Positions 22,578 through 35,130 of a DNA stretch of 64,000 nt are shown here, one piece after another. The DNA comes from Sipunculus nudus (lineage: Eukaryota > Annelida > Sipuncula > Golfingiida > Sipunculidae). A model generated the notes under the pieces. It made no database searches. It was not told the origin of the DNA and saw nothing but the letters and a program-made list of their open reading frames with translations. The translations under genes and the position numbers were made by a program. Every line of letters begins with the position of its first letter. The first letter of the stretch is position 1. The stretch spans positions 13,541,019 through 13,605,018 of the forward strand of contig CM049306.1 in assembly GCA_026874595.1 (NCBI GenBank), read 5' to 3'.

Positions 22578-25500
22578 GTTGATTTGATTGTTGGAACAAT
22601 TAAGGCGACCTGTAGCTGAATCTGTTTTGGATATACCAAGGTATAAAAAATACCATGCATGCACATATATGCTTTATTTATATATACGGCTAGACGATAT
22701 CTGTTGACTTGTAAGTTACAAATGAACGATTGTTTTGCATATATTTCGTTACAAGTCTATTTAAAATGTGGCCTCGCATTTATACAAAACTTCATCAACT
22801 TTACAGTTTAAAAGTACATGCCTTGAAAGCCTGTACATACATCATTTTGGTATTTATGTTTCTTATTTGTTATACAAATTAAAAGAAAAAAGGGCTTTAT
22901 TTATCCACATGCCTTTTCTGGATTAATGTTAATGATTAATTTGTCATGATTGATAAGGCAACATAAATAAATATCATATATTCTGATCCTATAAACAGAA
23001 ATTTATAAATTCACTGAATAAAACGTTTTATACTGAAGTAACAGATGAAATGGAAACCTTAAATACAGCTTATTTGAATAAAATGACAGTAAATCGTTGA
23101 AATCTTAAAGTAATCAATTTAGTGCAAACTGTTTAAATAAAACTATAGGTGTGTATAAAACAGATGAAAACTTTGGTTTGTTTCAGTTATATCGAAGAAG
23201 GTCTGTTCCAGAAATCGCATTTGTGAAATTAAAATTTCAGGACAAAGGATTCGAATGAAAACATACATCAGAAAACACATTTGAAAGAAAATTGATTTTA
23301 TAGACATTGACGAAATTATATATTTGGAAATATATACAGGGATTCCTTTGATATCTTTCTGTTCCTCGACTTGAAATCGTTTTGTCACTGACTGTCCTGT
23401 GGTTTGGTGGTTGGACCTGTTGATTTCGGACCATTAAACATACAGACACAGATGACGAGAGATGTGACCAGAGAGCCGGGGAGGGAGGGATAAGCTCTCG
23501 TTTTCTGCCTCATTTCCCCCAAGCTACTCGAGCGATTTCCTGTTAACAGCGTCCCATGGTCGCTAGAAGCAGTTCTCCTTGGGAGTCATCACACCTCTTC
23601 AGATCCCCTCCTTGCTCAATGAGACTTTGGAGTATCCCTCAACTGTAAGACGACTTTGTGGCTTGTTTGTCAACTTAGCTCCTGCTGTGAGGGGCTCTTG
23701 TCCCCGTGCCGTCACGACAAACGTGGCATTTGGCAAGGAAGCGTGTACAGGAGATCCGACGATAGCCGACCTCAAAAAGTGACACCTTCCGTTTCTGCAC
23801 AACGCGCAGTAATAGTAGTCATCTGCCCCTTGTTCTGCTGCATTGTAGACAACAATAGCGTTGTCTTGCACATTAGTAATTACGTCAACGAACAAGTCTC
23901 ATCAAAGATCATGATAATGACCTTTCCCTATCACCTTCACAATTGCTACCTTCCGATCTCTGATCTTTGCCGCTTCACCTACAAGCTCGCTGAAGTGTAA
24001 ACACAAATTACCAGATCGTTATAACGTATCCACCAAAGACTTAATGACCTTGTCCGCCAGACAAAGTTACCTTGTTTACAAGTATTTGGCCGTACCATCG
24101 ATGGCCTAGTTAAACACTCCAGAGGAACAAGTACTCTTTAGTTTTAATGGACAACGGGGAGACATGTCTGAATATAGCCACACAGAGATTATATCACTAA
24201 ATGTACAAATTGACGAAGGAAGGGACATGTAATTGATATATACTGTGCATCGGCGAAAAACCGCTCAGCACACCGTCGCCTGTACAATTGATGTACACCA
24301 AGTCGTCCGCACGCCATTGTTTATATAAGCGTTAACTTTCGTCATACATGATAGATCCAATTTCACCTATGTCCTGTTTTCTCCTAGAACAAAAACTAAA
24401 TGGTCAACTGGAGCCCCTTGAGTCAAACAAAGCTCGTAATAGTGTCCGTTTTCCATTAGAAAGCTCGGACTCGTACAAACTCAAGATGGCGAATAAGTCT
24501 TCATTTGGCCAGCCATAGAGAACTTAGCAGACGGAAAGGCGGTGAATACTTGATCAGCAATGAAAGCACCACAATCTGAGCTGTGCACTAAATCTTGCCA
24601 TAATGGTCACTATTTTCTTGCCAGAGAGGACAACCCGACGTCCATGTGGTAAATAAACTAGGGTGTAGATATTGTGCACAGTGTATAATTAAACCCTATA
24701 CGCTTATTGTACCATTTTTCTATAACATTTGTGCGACATGCCATTGAATCTGTCTCTTAGCACTAGAAAATACACCCCTACAAAATTTCTTCAACGGAAT
24801 TTAAATGAATATTTATACAACACGAGTCAAAGGGCATACAGGATTTTCCATATTAACAAGCTATTAATATGATATCGGATCCTGTGCTATATGATTCACA
24901 CATAATTTTATTATGTATTCCAGTCACGTGTATTTCAGAAGTAAAAGAGAATCTAGCTTGGGTCCACTGCCTGTGACGTGCTTTCACCACACTTAATTGC
25001 TTTTGTTATATAATATTAATTAATGTTTCAGCACCAAACAGAAATATTATATCCGGTTCTATTATATGTTATGTTAACAAATCTATTCTCATTTTCTAGC
25101 CATAACAATCAGAAATATTAATGAAATAAGTGAAATAAGACAGTCAGGGCTGGGCTTTGACTGAATAACGTTGTTCTCTGTCTCAAATATTAGAATTACT
25201 TATTCTTTAATCGGTAAAAATTATGGATGTTTGATTTGTACAATCATGCATATATCTAAAGCGTTGGAATCTTAGTTGCAATTAGGGGAGCAACGTATTC
25301 CCTATAACTGTAGCCAGAAAAAAAAAATCTGCAACATAAAAAAAAGATTCGTTGAAACTGTGATGCGCTTCTCACATGTCTGAAACGTATAAGGAAACTA
25401 CAGGAGCATATATATTCTATATATTGTATAGTGGGTGTGATGGTGCGTCCTAGACACAGCACAGCGGGTCTGAAACTGTGATAACTGGAAGGCTCTTTCA

Positions 25501-26489
25501 TGTTGATGAGCTGACGGGTGTCATACGGTTTTGTAACAAAGTTACGGCCACTAGGGGAAGCTTGGTCGAGCACAGCCCTTGTGGTCGTATTGTATTTCCA
25601 TGGAGGAGCGTAGAACAGAGCCAAGTCGGAGTCCTTGAATTTCAGGGAAACTCCCAGTTGAGCAAACCCATTTACTTAACTTCCATGGGGCCCTTGCATC
25701 ATGGCCGACATAAAAGCGGGTCCGTCTTTGGCGCGAGTCCTCGGGGACCAGGAATTATTAGTAATTTTCACCTAATTATGTGAATATGTGGATAGGGCTA
25801 ATCAAACGCGTTCTGCGTGTGTCGCAGTCTGGTGTTGGAAAAAACTTTGCCAGATGAGCAGCTAGCATGTTAATTGTACCCCAAGTGGCTAGGATTTAAG
25901 TGCCGATATGTCAGTAGCCGCAACACGAATATAAATCGAACCAAAACACGCCAACTAAAATGTAATCAGTTCCCATATCAAAGTTTGACAGCCAAATTCA
26001 CGCACACATATAGATTGAGCTTTGCTCTGCGGACCATAACGGCTCTGTTTATGCGCTCATGAACCGAGGCTGGAGGCGGGGTTCTTAATGTTCTTGGATG
26101 TAATGTTCTCCACTTTTGCCTGTAATTATAAACGTTAACACAGCGCCGCGCGTGAGGCGCCGTAACATGGAGTCTTATTATGATGATCTGCAAGCTGTTA
26201 TGAAAATTCCACACGAACGTATAAAGTGTCCAGACTTATGCGCGAATACGGATGGTATATATGACGTGAAGTATTCTTTGCACCATTCTATTTGGGCGAG
26301 AGTTGAATGCTTATTCCATAAGTCTTTTATGTGGAACTCCTGGGGAAACAGCTTGCGGCGTTTATGCGTTTAGGATGGCCGAAGTGCGGCCTTTTTATAG
26401 TGACATCCACTTTATGCTCATCTTGTATGGTTTTATGACCCTCACAGTGATCACCGTTATTGGTCGTTCTGAATGTCAGCGAGATAATG

Positions 26490-26490
<1 letters not shown>

Positions 26491-26538
<48 letters not shown>
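26491..26538. repeat. (CT)n microsatellite
   Basis: An uninterrupted CT array of about 48 bp. Confidence 0.95.
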
Positions 26539-26541
<3 letters not shown>

Positions 26542-26874
26542 TCAGAAATGCCAACATATATCTAGTTTGTTTCCTCTGTTATTCGTTTCGTTGATTAAAC
26601 TGGTCTACATAGATCCACAACAAACATATCCCCATGCATATTGATTATATAACTTTGTTTTATAAATCTCGTATGGTCTAAATTCAGCACATTTTAGATA
26701 TATTCAGGCCTATAGACAAGTTTGTAAGAGATCACATTTCGGTGGTCCCATTCAATCTGTACGAACCACAGGAAAATGAATTTGAACATGCAATGATTTC
26801 TCCCGATATGTTTTAAGGTTATAGTGTTCGATTACTATTATTATGCATCGTTCAGTGGATTTTGTTTTTGTCGC

Positions 26875-26875
<1 letters not shown>

Positions 26876-26953
<78 letters not shown>
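26876..26953. repeat. (AT)n microsatellite
   Basis: The longest uninterrupted TA array of the window, about 78 bp. Confidence 0.95.
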
Positions 26954-26956
<3 letters not shown>

Positions 26957-27240
26957 CAAAGATAGACAAATAATAGGATAAAGCAGTCATTTGCATAATT
27001 ACTCTTCGTTTTTAAATTATGCTTAGAGCTGACATGCGGAAGGACTTACTTCACCTCTTATGTATAGAACGGGTAAAGTGCCCTGAGTTCTTTAAAACAT
27101 CATAAGCAATGTATAATTACATGAGTACCACAGGCAGGAATATATAGCTAAAATAAAAATCACAATAAAAATATTAACAAAAATCATAATACAAATAATC
27201 ATGATACAGCAACAACTGATAATTATAATAAAGTAACAAT

Positions 27241-27241
<1 letters not shown>

Positions 27242-27271
<30 letters not shown>

Positions 27272-27552
27272 GAAATCCTTCAGGTAAGCTCAAAGGGCTA
27301 AAGATATAAATATGTCTGCAGAATGTGGGGTCTGAAGGCCTAAACAACATAAGTGGCTCTGCATGGAAACCCGTAACGGAGGAACTTGAGCGATGGAAAT
27401 CTAGGTCAAATAACTTTCAGTAATTTTTTCAGGATGTACTTCTTTGTAAGAGTAGTAAAGAGTACCGTCAGTCATGTTATACAGGTTTCAGGTTGCTACT
27501 CACGTATATGGAGGGACAACAACACTAACAACATAATGATAATTATATAAAG

Positions 27553-27600
<48 letters not shown>

Positions 27601-27881
27601 GAAATCCTCCAGGTAAGCTCAAAGGGCTAAAGATATAAATATGTCTGCAGAATGTGGGGTCTGAAGGCCTAAACAACATAAGTGGCTCTGCATGGAAACC
27701 CGTAACGGAGGAACTTGAGCGATGGAAATCTAGGTCAAATAACTTTCAGTAATTTTTTCAGGATGTACTTCTTTGTAAGAGTAGTAAAGAGTACCGTCAG
27801 TCATGTTATACAGGTTTCAGGTTGCTACTCACGTATATGGAGGGACAACAACACTAACAACATAATGATAATTATATAAAG

Positions 27882-27929
<48 letters not shown>

Positions 27930-28232
27930 GAAATCCTCCAGGTAAGCTCAAAGGGCTAAAGATATAAATATGTCTGCAGAATGTGGGGTCTGAAGGCCTA
28001 AACAACATAAGTGGCTCTGCATGGAAACCCGTAACGGAGGAACTTGAGCGATGGAAATCTAGGTCAAATAACTTTCAGTAATTTTTTCAGGATGTACTTC
28101 TTTGTAAGAGTAGTAAAGAGTACCGTCAGTCATGTTATACAGGTTTCAGGTTGCTACTCACGTATATGGAGGGACAACAACACTAACAACATAATGATAA
28201 TTATATAAAGATAATAATAATAATAATAATAA
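27242..28232. repeat. Near-identical tandem triplication, 329-bp unit bordered by (AAT)n
   Basis: The 329-bp unit begins AGAAATCC at 27271, 27600 and 27929 and ends in a (GATAAT)(AAT)n tract. The three copies read the same apart from one base near the start (CCTTCAGG in copy 1, CCTCCAGG in copies 2 and 3) and the length of the AAT tract. No coding potential was seen in the unit. Confidence 0.97.
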
Positions 28233-28861
28233 TACTTAAAAAGAAGAAAAAGAAAAAGAAGAACAACAGCAACAGTTGAGACTGGTATTTACGTTAATTA
28301 TTTGATCACGAATGTTTAATTTTGAAATTAGAAAATCTCTTAATGCTCATGAATTAACGCCTAATTCGATCGTTTTCTTGGAATTTCCACATTGAACCGA
28401 ATACCATAATTAGCATGTCGACGCTAAATTTCTTTTCCCTAAAGAAGAATTCTATTTTATTCTATCTCTTATACTCAAATATGAATAATTTTAATTTTTG
28501 GTCAAAATTGTTTTTAAAGGATAAAAACGAATGATATATTAGGTCTAATAGAAAATATGAGACGTTGAAAGTAAAGTTGAATGTTATGCCGACTTCTTAT
28601 CACATTCACATAACGTTAAAAAAGGACGTGTGTTCTCCAAAAAGATGTGTCCGTTGACTTTTTCAAATATAAATATATTTTTAAAAATAAAAAGACACAT
28701 TATATAAAAGCATATACAATGTCGTCAAATAAAGTCCATGTATTTCTTTAGGATTAAGAATGAAAAGACAGAAATGGGCAATGGCATATAGAAGGAAGGG
28801 ATTACTTTATATTATTTTATTTTTTATAGGTCATAGCAATAGGGGGTTATTGTGGATAAGG

Positions 28862-28864
<3 letters not shown>

Positions 28865-28934
<70 letters not shown>
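28865..28934. repeat. (AT)n microsatellite
   Basis: An uninterrupted TA array of about 70 bp. Confidence 0.95.
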
Positions 28935-28940
<6 letters not shown>

Positions 28941-29354
28941 TTATAAAGGCCGACAATGCGGACAATGAAAAATAGAAGCGGACAGCTGGCGCTGTTGGGG
29001 TAAACAGATTGATGTAATCAGAGACTACAGGAAGACACGGTGTTATACATCTCACAGCACACAGGAGTTCACTCAGAAATATTTAACAAGAAATGCCTCC
29101 AAGGTTAAACCAGCCGACTGCATGGTGCCAAGCGTTTGTCTGCGCCATGGAAACACCGCACACACTGACTTGCTCTCTAACCCTGCTGACAATAGAAAAA
29201 TATCTCATTACGTGATAATAACAATAAGTTGTTGCTCAATCTTGTGTATGTTAGAACGTCGTTTACCAAACACAACTGTGATGGGTTGATTCTTTGCGAA
29301 ATGCTGGTGGCAACCAGTTGCGTGCGGGGCCACTCAGTATACTGAAGTAAATGG

Positions 29355-29368
29355 ACGACAGATGTCGC
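29355..29368 (+). promoter_or_regulatory. CTCF-like motif (weak)
   Basis: ACGACAGATGTCGC matches the bilaterian CTCF consensus CCASYAGRKGGCRS at 10 of 14 positions, with 9 of 10 in the core. Confidence 0.3.
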
Positions 29369-29433
29369 TATTAGCTGGCTCCCTAAACAGATTCATCAAG
29401 TCGTGCGTGCGCTTGTCTTCGTCTAAACTAATA

Positions 29434-29447
29434 CCACTAGATGTCGC
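29434..29447 (+). promoter_or_regulatory. CTCF-like motif (strong)
   Basis: CCACTAGATGTCGC matches CCASYAGRKGGCRS at 13 of 14 positions; only the G at position 11 is T. It faces the two minus-strand motifs at 30.6 and 31.5 kb. Confidence 0.5.
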
Positions 29448-30627
29448 TCACTCCCGGCTCTTCGTCTTTCGCGTGTTCACTGAGGCAGAAGTCTCAAGTA
29501 TTCAGTGATAAGAAAAATCGTTGAAAGAAGTATTTCATATAACTATTCACAAAAGAAAGGAACTATACTCGTCCACCAATACAAGCCATTACCACAAAAG
29601 GGAATAGTTTTTTTTTCTGGGAGAGCCTTGAACTCATTTATAATGATCCCTGGATCATATTCTGTATTATAATTGGCGGTGGTCACACGAGACTTTTGTC
29701 ACCCATCTGCTCACAGGCCACGCCTCGGATATGCACGTTTTTTTTTTTACTGTCGGGAATGATCCCAAGTGTGCCCTAATGGGGTTAATTTCTCCATACT
29801 TTCCCATACCACATAAAATCGGAGATATTTCACTTTTTCAGGGGCGATTGCAGTGCCCTCTATCAAATTAAACCTAGACCTGCAACAGGTCGATGAGTTT
29901 TTTTTTCTCATGTTTATAAATCTTCAGTGACCATTTTATCATTCATGTATTTGTTCCTTCTGAGGGATCCAAAAAGTAGTTGAAGTAGTAGTAGTAGTAG
30001 TAGTATTCTTTATTAGAGTGACAAATATATTCAGATACATATATAATTATACATATCAGTTAACCCGGCCCCATGGACCTATTAGTCATTCCATATTTTG
30101 GAACGAAATAAGTGATTCACTTTCACTTAGGAAGTTATAGGTAGGGACTGCATGATAATCCTCCTATAACTGAGCACACAGATGCCCCCTGTAGTGATAA
30201 TTGTAAATTACTTGAACTGGCCATGGCAGCAATAGGGTGGCTGGACACAGGGTGAACAGTGTAACAGTAAAGGAGTTGCTTTTACTTTATATATTTATGT
30301 AAAATCAGAATCTAACAAAATTATAGGGACCTACGCAGGTCTTAATTATACCAAGCTATTTAAGATAGCTTTAGTACAATTTTTTACCTGCATCTGTCTG
30401 AAGCTACCCTGAAATGTTATTACTGGAAACAAGACACTTAAAATATATGAGACTAAGGTTATGGTCTCTTTGAATGATTAAATAAATAATTCCGATATAC
30501 TTACAAAACGCGTATCATGACCTCCCCAATACCTCCAAAACAAGTGAGGTCCAATATTAAAAGAAAAATCCTTATTTCTCGATAAAAAGGAAGATATTTC
30601 AAATTATTTTTCAAAGGTACTGTCGCA

Positions 30628-30641
30628 GCGCCATCTATCGG
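30628..30641 (-). promoter_or_regulatory. CTCF-like motif
   Basis: On the minus strand CCGATAGATGGCGC matches the CTCF consensus at 12 of 14 positions, with a perfect 10-base core. Confidence 0.5.
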
Positions 30642-31020
30642 CGACTACAATGTGAATCAAGACAGCATTTTGTCACGGGTCCCTCCGCCTCAGAGGACCA
30701 AGAGGTCCAGATGAGGTTTCCCACTTTGTCGAAGGTTAAATAAGTCTCAATGCGAGAACTAAACATAAAAACAGGGTTAATTTCGTCACGTAATGGTATT
30801 TACCTTTCTTATATGTACTTCCGGACTTTAAAAATGTGTTCTCACAACTAATCAGTGAAACGGACACGGATATCGCCGATGGGTGATGTCAGTCTTCATG
30901 TTGTTGTTGGGCTAGTTAAACAATATTAGTGTCACAGTCTAGATCTTCAATACATTTATATGTTTTAGACTGTTTGCTTCATAAAGCTTTATACAGGTAC
31001 AATTGTTCCAGCAATGAAAT

Positions 31021-31071
<51 letters not shown>
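31021..31071. repeat. (AT)n microsatellite
   Basis: An uninterrupted TA array of about 50 bp. Confidence 0.95.
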
Positions 31072-31072
<1 letters not shown>

Positions 31073-31455
31073 CATATAACGAAAGTGGTTTGAGTGCCGT
31101 TCCGGTCCAAAGTGCTCGATAGATAGCAGAAGAGCTGTTGTTATATGTACATATTATACATCAATACATTATTTTCAATACCCGCTGGTCGAACAGGGTT
31201 AACAGATATGATAAACAGCAATTACAGTGATACTCGGACATTTTCAGAAGGCATACGAGTCCTATATTTTGAGGATATATATAAAGTGTGAATTCCATTA
31301 GCAGGAAAGTTCCCTCTTTATTAATTCAGCTGACGTGTTCAAGCAATTCAAGCCCATTTGTTGGTCATGCATGAAAGGTGCATCCTGGTCCCCAGGGCGA
31401 AAAGTAGACAGCACTGTTCTCATGCTAAAAAGGAGACAGAGAAAGAGCATGAACA

Positions 31456-31469
31456 GAGCCATCTGGTGG
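31456..31469 (-). promoter_or_regulatory. CTCF-like motif (strong)
   Basis: On the minus strand CCACCAGATGGCTC matches the CTCF consensus at 13 of 14 positions. Confidence 0.5.
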
Positions 31470-31819
31470 CAAGAATAGAACTAAATGAACGTTATTTTAA
31501 TATCAAATCTTTTTTACGCATTTTCTTGAAATACAAAATGTAGTTATAAAATAGAAAAACAACATAACTGTTATACACACAAATATACATATACTAACAT
31601 AAAACCTACTCATTAGGACAAATATGCCAACAATTAAGTTATAAGATATTCAGAATCATCTAGATCGAAGCATTTATTCAGCATGAAATTAATCAATATA
31701 TAGGGTTTTTGGTTAAACAGTTAAAGATAAGGCGTAAAATGTAAAAAAAAAAAATATTGTGAAAAAAAGTGTAACTGTCACATGCAAGTGCAAGGCATAT
31801 TCTTAGGTTTTTGGAATGC

Positions 31820-32890
31820 ACTCTTATGCATGTTCATGGATGAACAAGCCTGACCATCAGTGGCACCGGGGTTAAACTAGGGACCCATGAGTCTCGACGC
31901 TCAGCTAAATTTGTTTATATGGATATATTTATGAGCTTTTTTTAAATGTGGGTCCTGTGACCTTAACCCTTGACCTTGTGACCAAAATAATTTGAGAACT
32001 TACTATCCTTGTACTTACAGTATTTAGATTGTCATAACAATTTTAAAAAAGTGGGTCCAGTGATCTTGATCTCAATCTACAGATTTCTTCCACTTTGGGC
32101 AGGTAACTCATGTGTGAAAGATGGAAGGTTTTTGATAAAAAGTTTGATTTACAATGCATCCACAAACTTTTTAAAGTTGTGGGTCCTGTGACTTTCACCT
32201 TTGACCTCGGGACCCCGAAATCAAAATGGTTCTTACTTTTGTGATGGGTCATTAATAAATCAAGTTTGAAGCCGATCTGTCTATCCAAACCTGAGTTATC
32301 ATCCATAAACCAATTTGCCCTGTGACCTTTGACCCTGTGAAAAAAAAATCGAAAAGAACCCTCCACTTTTTGCATGTTTTTTATAAAATGCATCCACACT
32401 CTTTTTAAAGATGGGTCCTTGACCTTTGACCTCATAACCCCCGAATCGACAAGGTTCTTACTTTAGTAGTGGGCCATATATAAGTCAAATCATTATGTCA
32501 AACCAAACTGGAGTTATCATTTGGAAACTAATTTAAGGACAGATGGTCCCGGTGACCTTGACCTTTGACTATGTGATCCCAAATTCAATTAGATTCTTCC
32601 CCTATTGGCATGTCAGCTATATGCACAAGAAGGAAGGTTTGGGATGAATAATTTTGCTTAAAATGCATCCACAATCTTTTTAAATTTGTGGATCCTGTGA
32701 CCTTGGCCTTTGATCTGACGACATCAAAATCATTAGGGTTCTTGCTTTAGTAGTGGTCCATGCATATATGTCCAAACTGGAGTTATCATCTGGAAACAAA
32801 TTTGTGGATAGCCGTACGGACGGACGGATAGGGTGATTACTATAGGGCATCCACTTATGATCAACAAACAAGATTTCAGGACATTAGATG
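31820..32890 (+). mobile_element. Multi-module dispersed repeat, bivalve-type (TGACCTTTGACC modules)
   Basis: Diverged tandem modules share ATGCATCCACA then GGGTCCTGTGACCTTTGACC-like sequence; the anchor recurs at about 32155, 32389 and 32661. Other shared phrases are GGTTCTTACTTTAGTAGTGG and GGAGTTATCAT. It ends in GGACGGACGGATAGGG and GATTACTATAGGGC, a terminus I recognise from abundant bivalve repeats. There is no transposase ORF. ORFs here come from the repeat. Confidence 0.75.
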
Positions 32891-34390
32891 AAACCACAGT
32901 TGAGAAATTGATATGATTACTGGCATTTTATAGTATAAAAATAGAAAACAAATTTAAAATGAGGAAAAAAATACAGATGGCGCCACCAGTTTTCGGGATC
33001 TTCAAAAAACTAGTTTTGGTCAATATTCAAGGCAAGATTTTTATGACAATCCATGCATTAATTAAATGATACTGGAGATTTTGTATCAAATTTTTAATAA
33101 ATCTGAGGGGGGGGGGGTTAACTAACAAGCCCAAAAGCTCGGAGGATATAGATGACCTTATTTCAGGTTTCCTAGGAGATACTTTATTTACCTCCATTGA
33201 TGTTCATTTAGAAAATTCTAGGGTCAGCAGTTACGATTTGTGCCTTCCTAACGGACTTTTACTCAGCTTAACTTAAAAAAATGAGCTGTTATCTAAGTTT
33301 AAACTAAGGAAGCATGTATGAAAGATTGTAAAGCATTATTCAGTGCAAAAATCACTTATCGCACTTCCACAATGGAAGAAAAACTAATTTACAAGTTGAC
33401 GCTGTGGGTAACTGCATATTAATTATTTAAATTCTTAAATTCTAATAATTTTCCAATTCTACTAAAACAAACCATGCGTTAGACATGTTTTGTTTACCAT
33501 TCAAGACTGACTTGTACATACATAAATGATATAGCCATAAAAAAGAAGAACGTTTGTTTCAGTGCCGAGAGGTCGTGTCGCGGTCACGACCTTAACAGGG
33601 GTGGAACCAACTATTTAAATGTTGTAGCAGACCATATTTCCAAACGCAGTGAATAAAGAAATGGGAAATAATTGTATGGCAGCTCTGCGGTTATATGACG
33701 GTGGTCATAAACATTATACTACGACGCTTCATCAAGCCTCACGCATACCCACTTGGTCACATGGTAAACATGGCTCCCCTGTAGAGGTTTATATATAATT
33801 ATGGTTACCTTATATGTTCTTTGCATGCACATAGGCATATGTATATTCATAACTGTCGATTGCAAAAATAGAAAATAATGGATAACTGAAGCTCCTTTAC
33901 TTTCATAAGAATTTCAGCACTTGTGTGTGTCCATTGCGAAATACTTTTCTTCAAACAATTTAGAAGAGTATAATAACCTGTGAACTTTAACCCCATGAAA
34001 AACACCATGTAGATTACAGTGGTACACAGAGCAAGCATTCCCCAAGTCCTAAATTTAGAACTAACAAATTATGAATATTTTTTAAAAACATTATTATATA
34101 TGAAAGAACGTGTGTTAGGAAACCGACATGCACTAGAAGTTTTGAAGAGCAAATGAAAAAGAAAGACAAGAAGTTTGTAAACGCCAAGCGATCTCAAGGG
34201 AAGTCCCCCTCCCCCAGTTACCAGGAACTGAGCATTATTATAAACTTCTTACACAGTCAGTCTTACTGCAGTCAGTGTGAGATCTCCTTCGCTTTAATCG
34301 CTGCTTTGTATGGCAAGTTTTAAGGGATCTCCACACCAGGGGTGCATATGGCAAAGAATTGTAATCAGATCAGTGAGAGCATCATGGTAT
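32891..34390. other. Intergenic DNA, nothing recognised
   Basis: Unique AT-rich sequence with a G run at about 33109-33118 and a CAGATGGCGCCACC motif near 32974. I saw no gene, exon or repeat structure. Confidence 0.5.
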
Positions 34391-34395
34391 CGCAT

Positions 34396-34595
34396 CAGGC
34401 GCGGATCCAGGATTTTTTGCAGGGAGGGGTCAACGGGTGTCATGCCTAAAAATTGTCCAAAAAAAGAGCATTGGTTGAGTGCAGGGGGGGGGGGGGGGGG
34501 ATCTCGACCCTCAAAACCCCCCGTCATGCATAAGATTTGTCTAAAAAAAGGGTCGTTGGATGAGAGCAGCCCCCCCCCCCCCGGATCCGCGCCTG
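34396..34595. mobile_element. 200-bp TIR element (MITE), GGATCC family copy 1
   Basis: Perfect terminal inverted repeats CAGGCGCGGATCC / GGATCCGCGCCTG are flanked by the direct repeat CGCAT at 34391-34395 and 34596-34600. The interior has long G and C runs (about 34483-34500, 34570-34582) and is partly self-complementary. It has no coding capacity. The short TIR and 5-bp duplication fit a non-autonomous DNA transposon; the superfamily is unproven, hAT-related at best. Confidence 0.9.
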
Positions 34596-35130
34596 CGCAT
34601 TGTACGTCAAACCAATGAGTGCAGGGGGTCCCGAGTAAGAAACTTGGAGTTAAATGTAAAATGTGATACCACGCTCTCATTGGTCTGAATACAGTTCATT
34701 GCCCTCTTTTGGCCCTTGTGATAAAAACTGGAGGATCTTGCTCAGTTAAAACTGCTGTTAAAGCAAAACAGATGAAGAACGACAGCAGTGTATAGCCGCA
34801 GTGTGGAGTGTAGTATTACTATAGTCATGGCCGAATAGCATATGAAGCTTGAAAATTAGCTTTAGATTCAAAATAAATATCACGTACAAATTAATTGCCT
34901 GTGATCATTTCTGGGACGTAAGGCCAGTTTTGGAAAATTGGCTGTATTATAGAACTAGCGCAAATGGGGAAACGGGCATAGATTGTTCAGTCTTGGATAT
35001 TAGGTCATGGCTATTACTGTGGCCAAAGGGATATTATTCTTTAAATTATCCATATTGGAGATCTAGCGCAAAAAGGGACCTAAAAAGAAAAGAAAAAACT
35101 TGCAACTGGAAATTTGTCAGACATATGTAC

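Larger units (their letters stand above)
19697..27240. other. Intergenic DNA, mixed AT-rich filler and GC-balanced islands
   Basis: No gene was recognised. GC-balanced, non-repetitive islands lie at about 19860-20090, 22100-22420, 23380-24640 and 25480-26420; the rest is AT-rich with microsatellites. The longest ORFs in the islands (up to 122 codons) show no family motif and no consistent splice structure. Such islands upstream of a developmental regulator gene are candidate enhancers, which is inference only. Confidence 0.5.
28233..31820. other. Intergenic DNA with CTCF-like motifs
   Basis: AT-rich sequence at 28.2-28.95 kb leads into GC-balanced sequence (28970-29900, 30600-30920). TA arrays lie at 28865-28934 and 31021-31071. 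A (AGT)n tract at 29978-30004 is followed by TTCTTTATTAGAG, a pattern like the tail of a dispersed repeat. No gene was recognised. Confidence 0.5.

Noticed and set aside
24490-24500. CTCF-like motif (AAGATGGCGA)
   Set aside because: It fits the YY1 core better than CTCF and lacks the upstream CCA part.
32043-32435. 130-codon minus-strand ORF
   Set aside because: It is a translation of the repetitive TGACCTTTGACC modules, and similar phrases recur in neighbouring modules.
34294-34680. Opposing ORFs of 128 and 102 codons
   Set aside because: They read through a 200-bp MITE, with poly-Pro and poly-Gly coming from its C and G runs.
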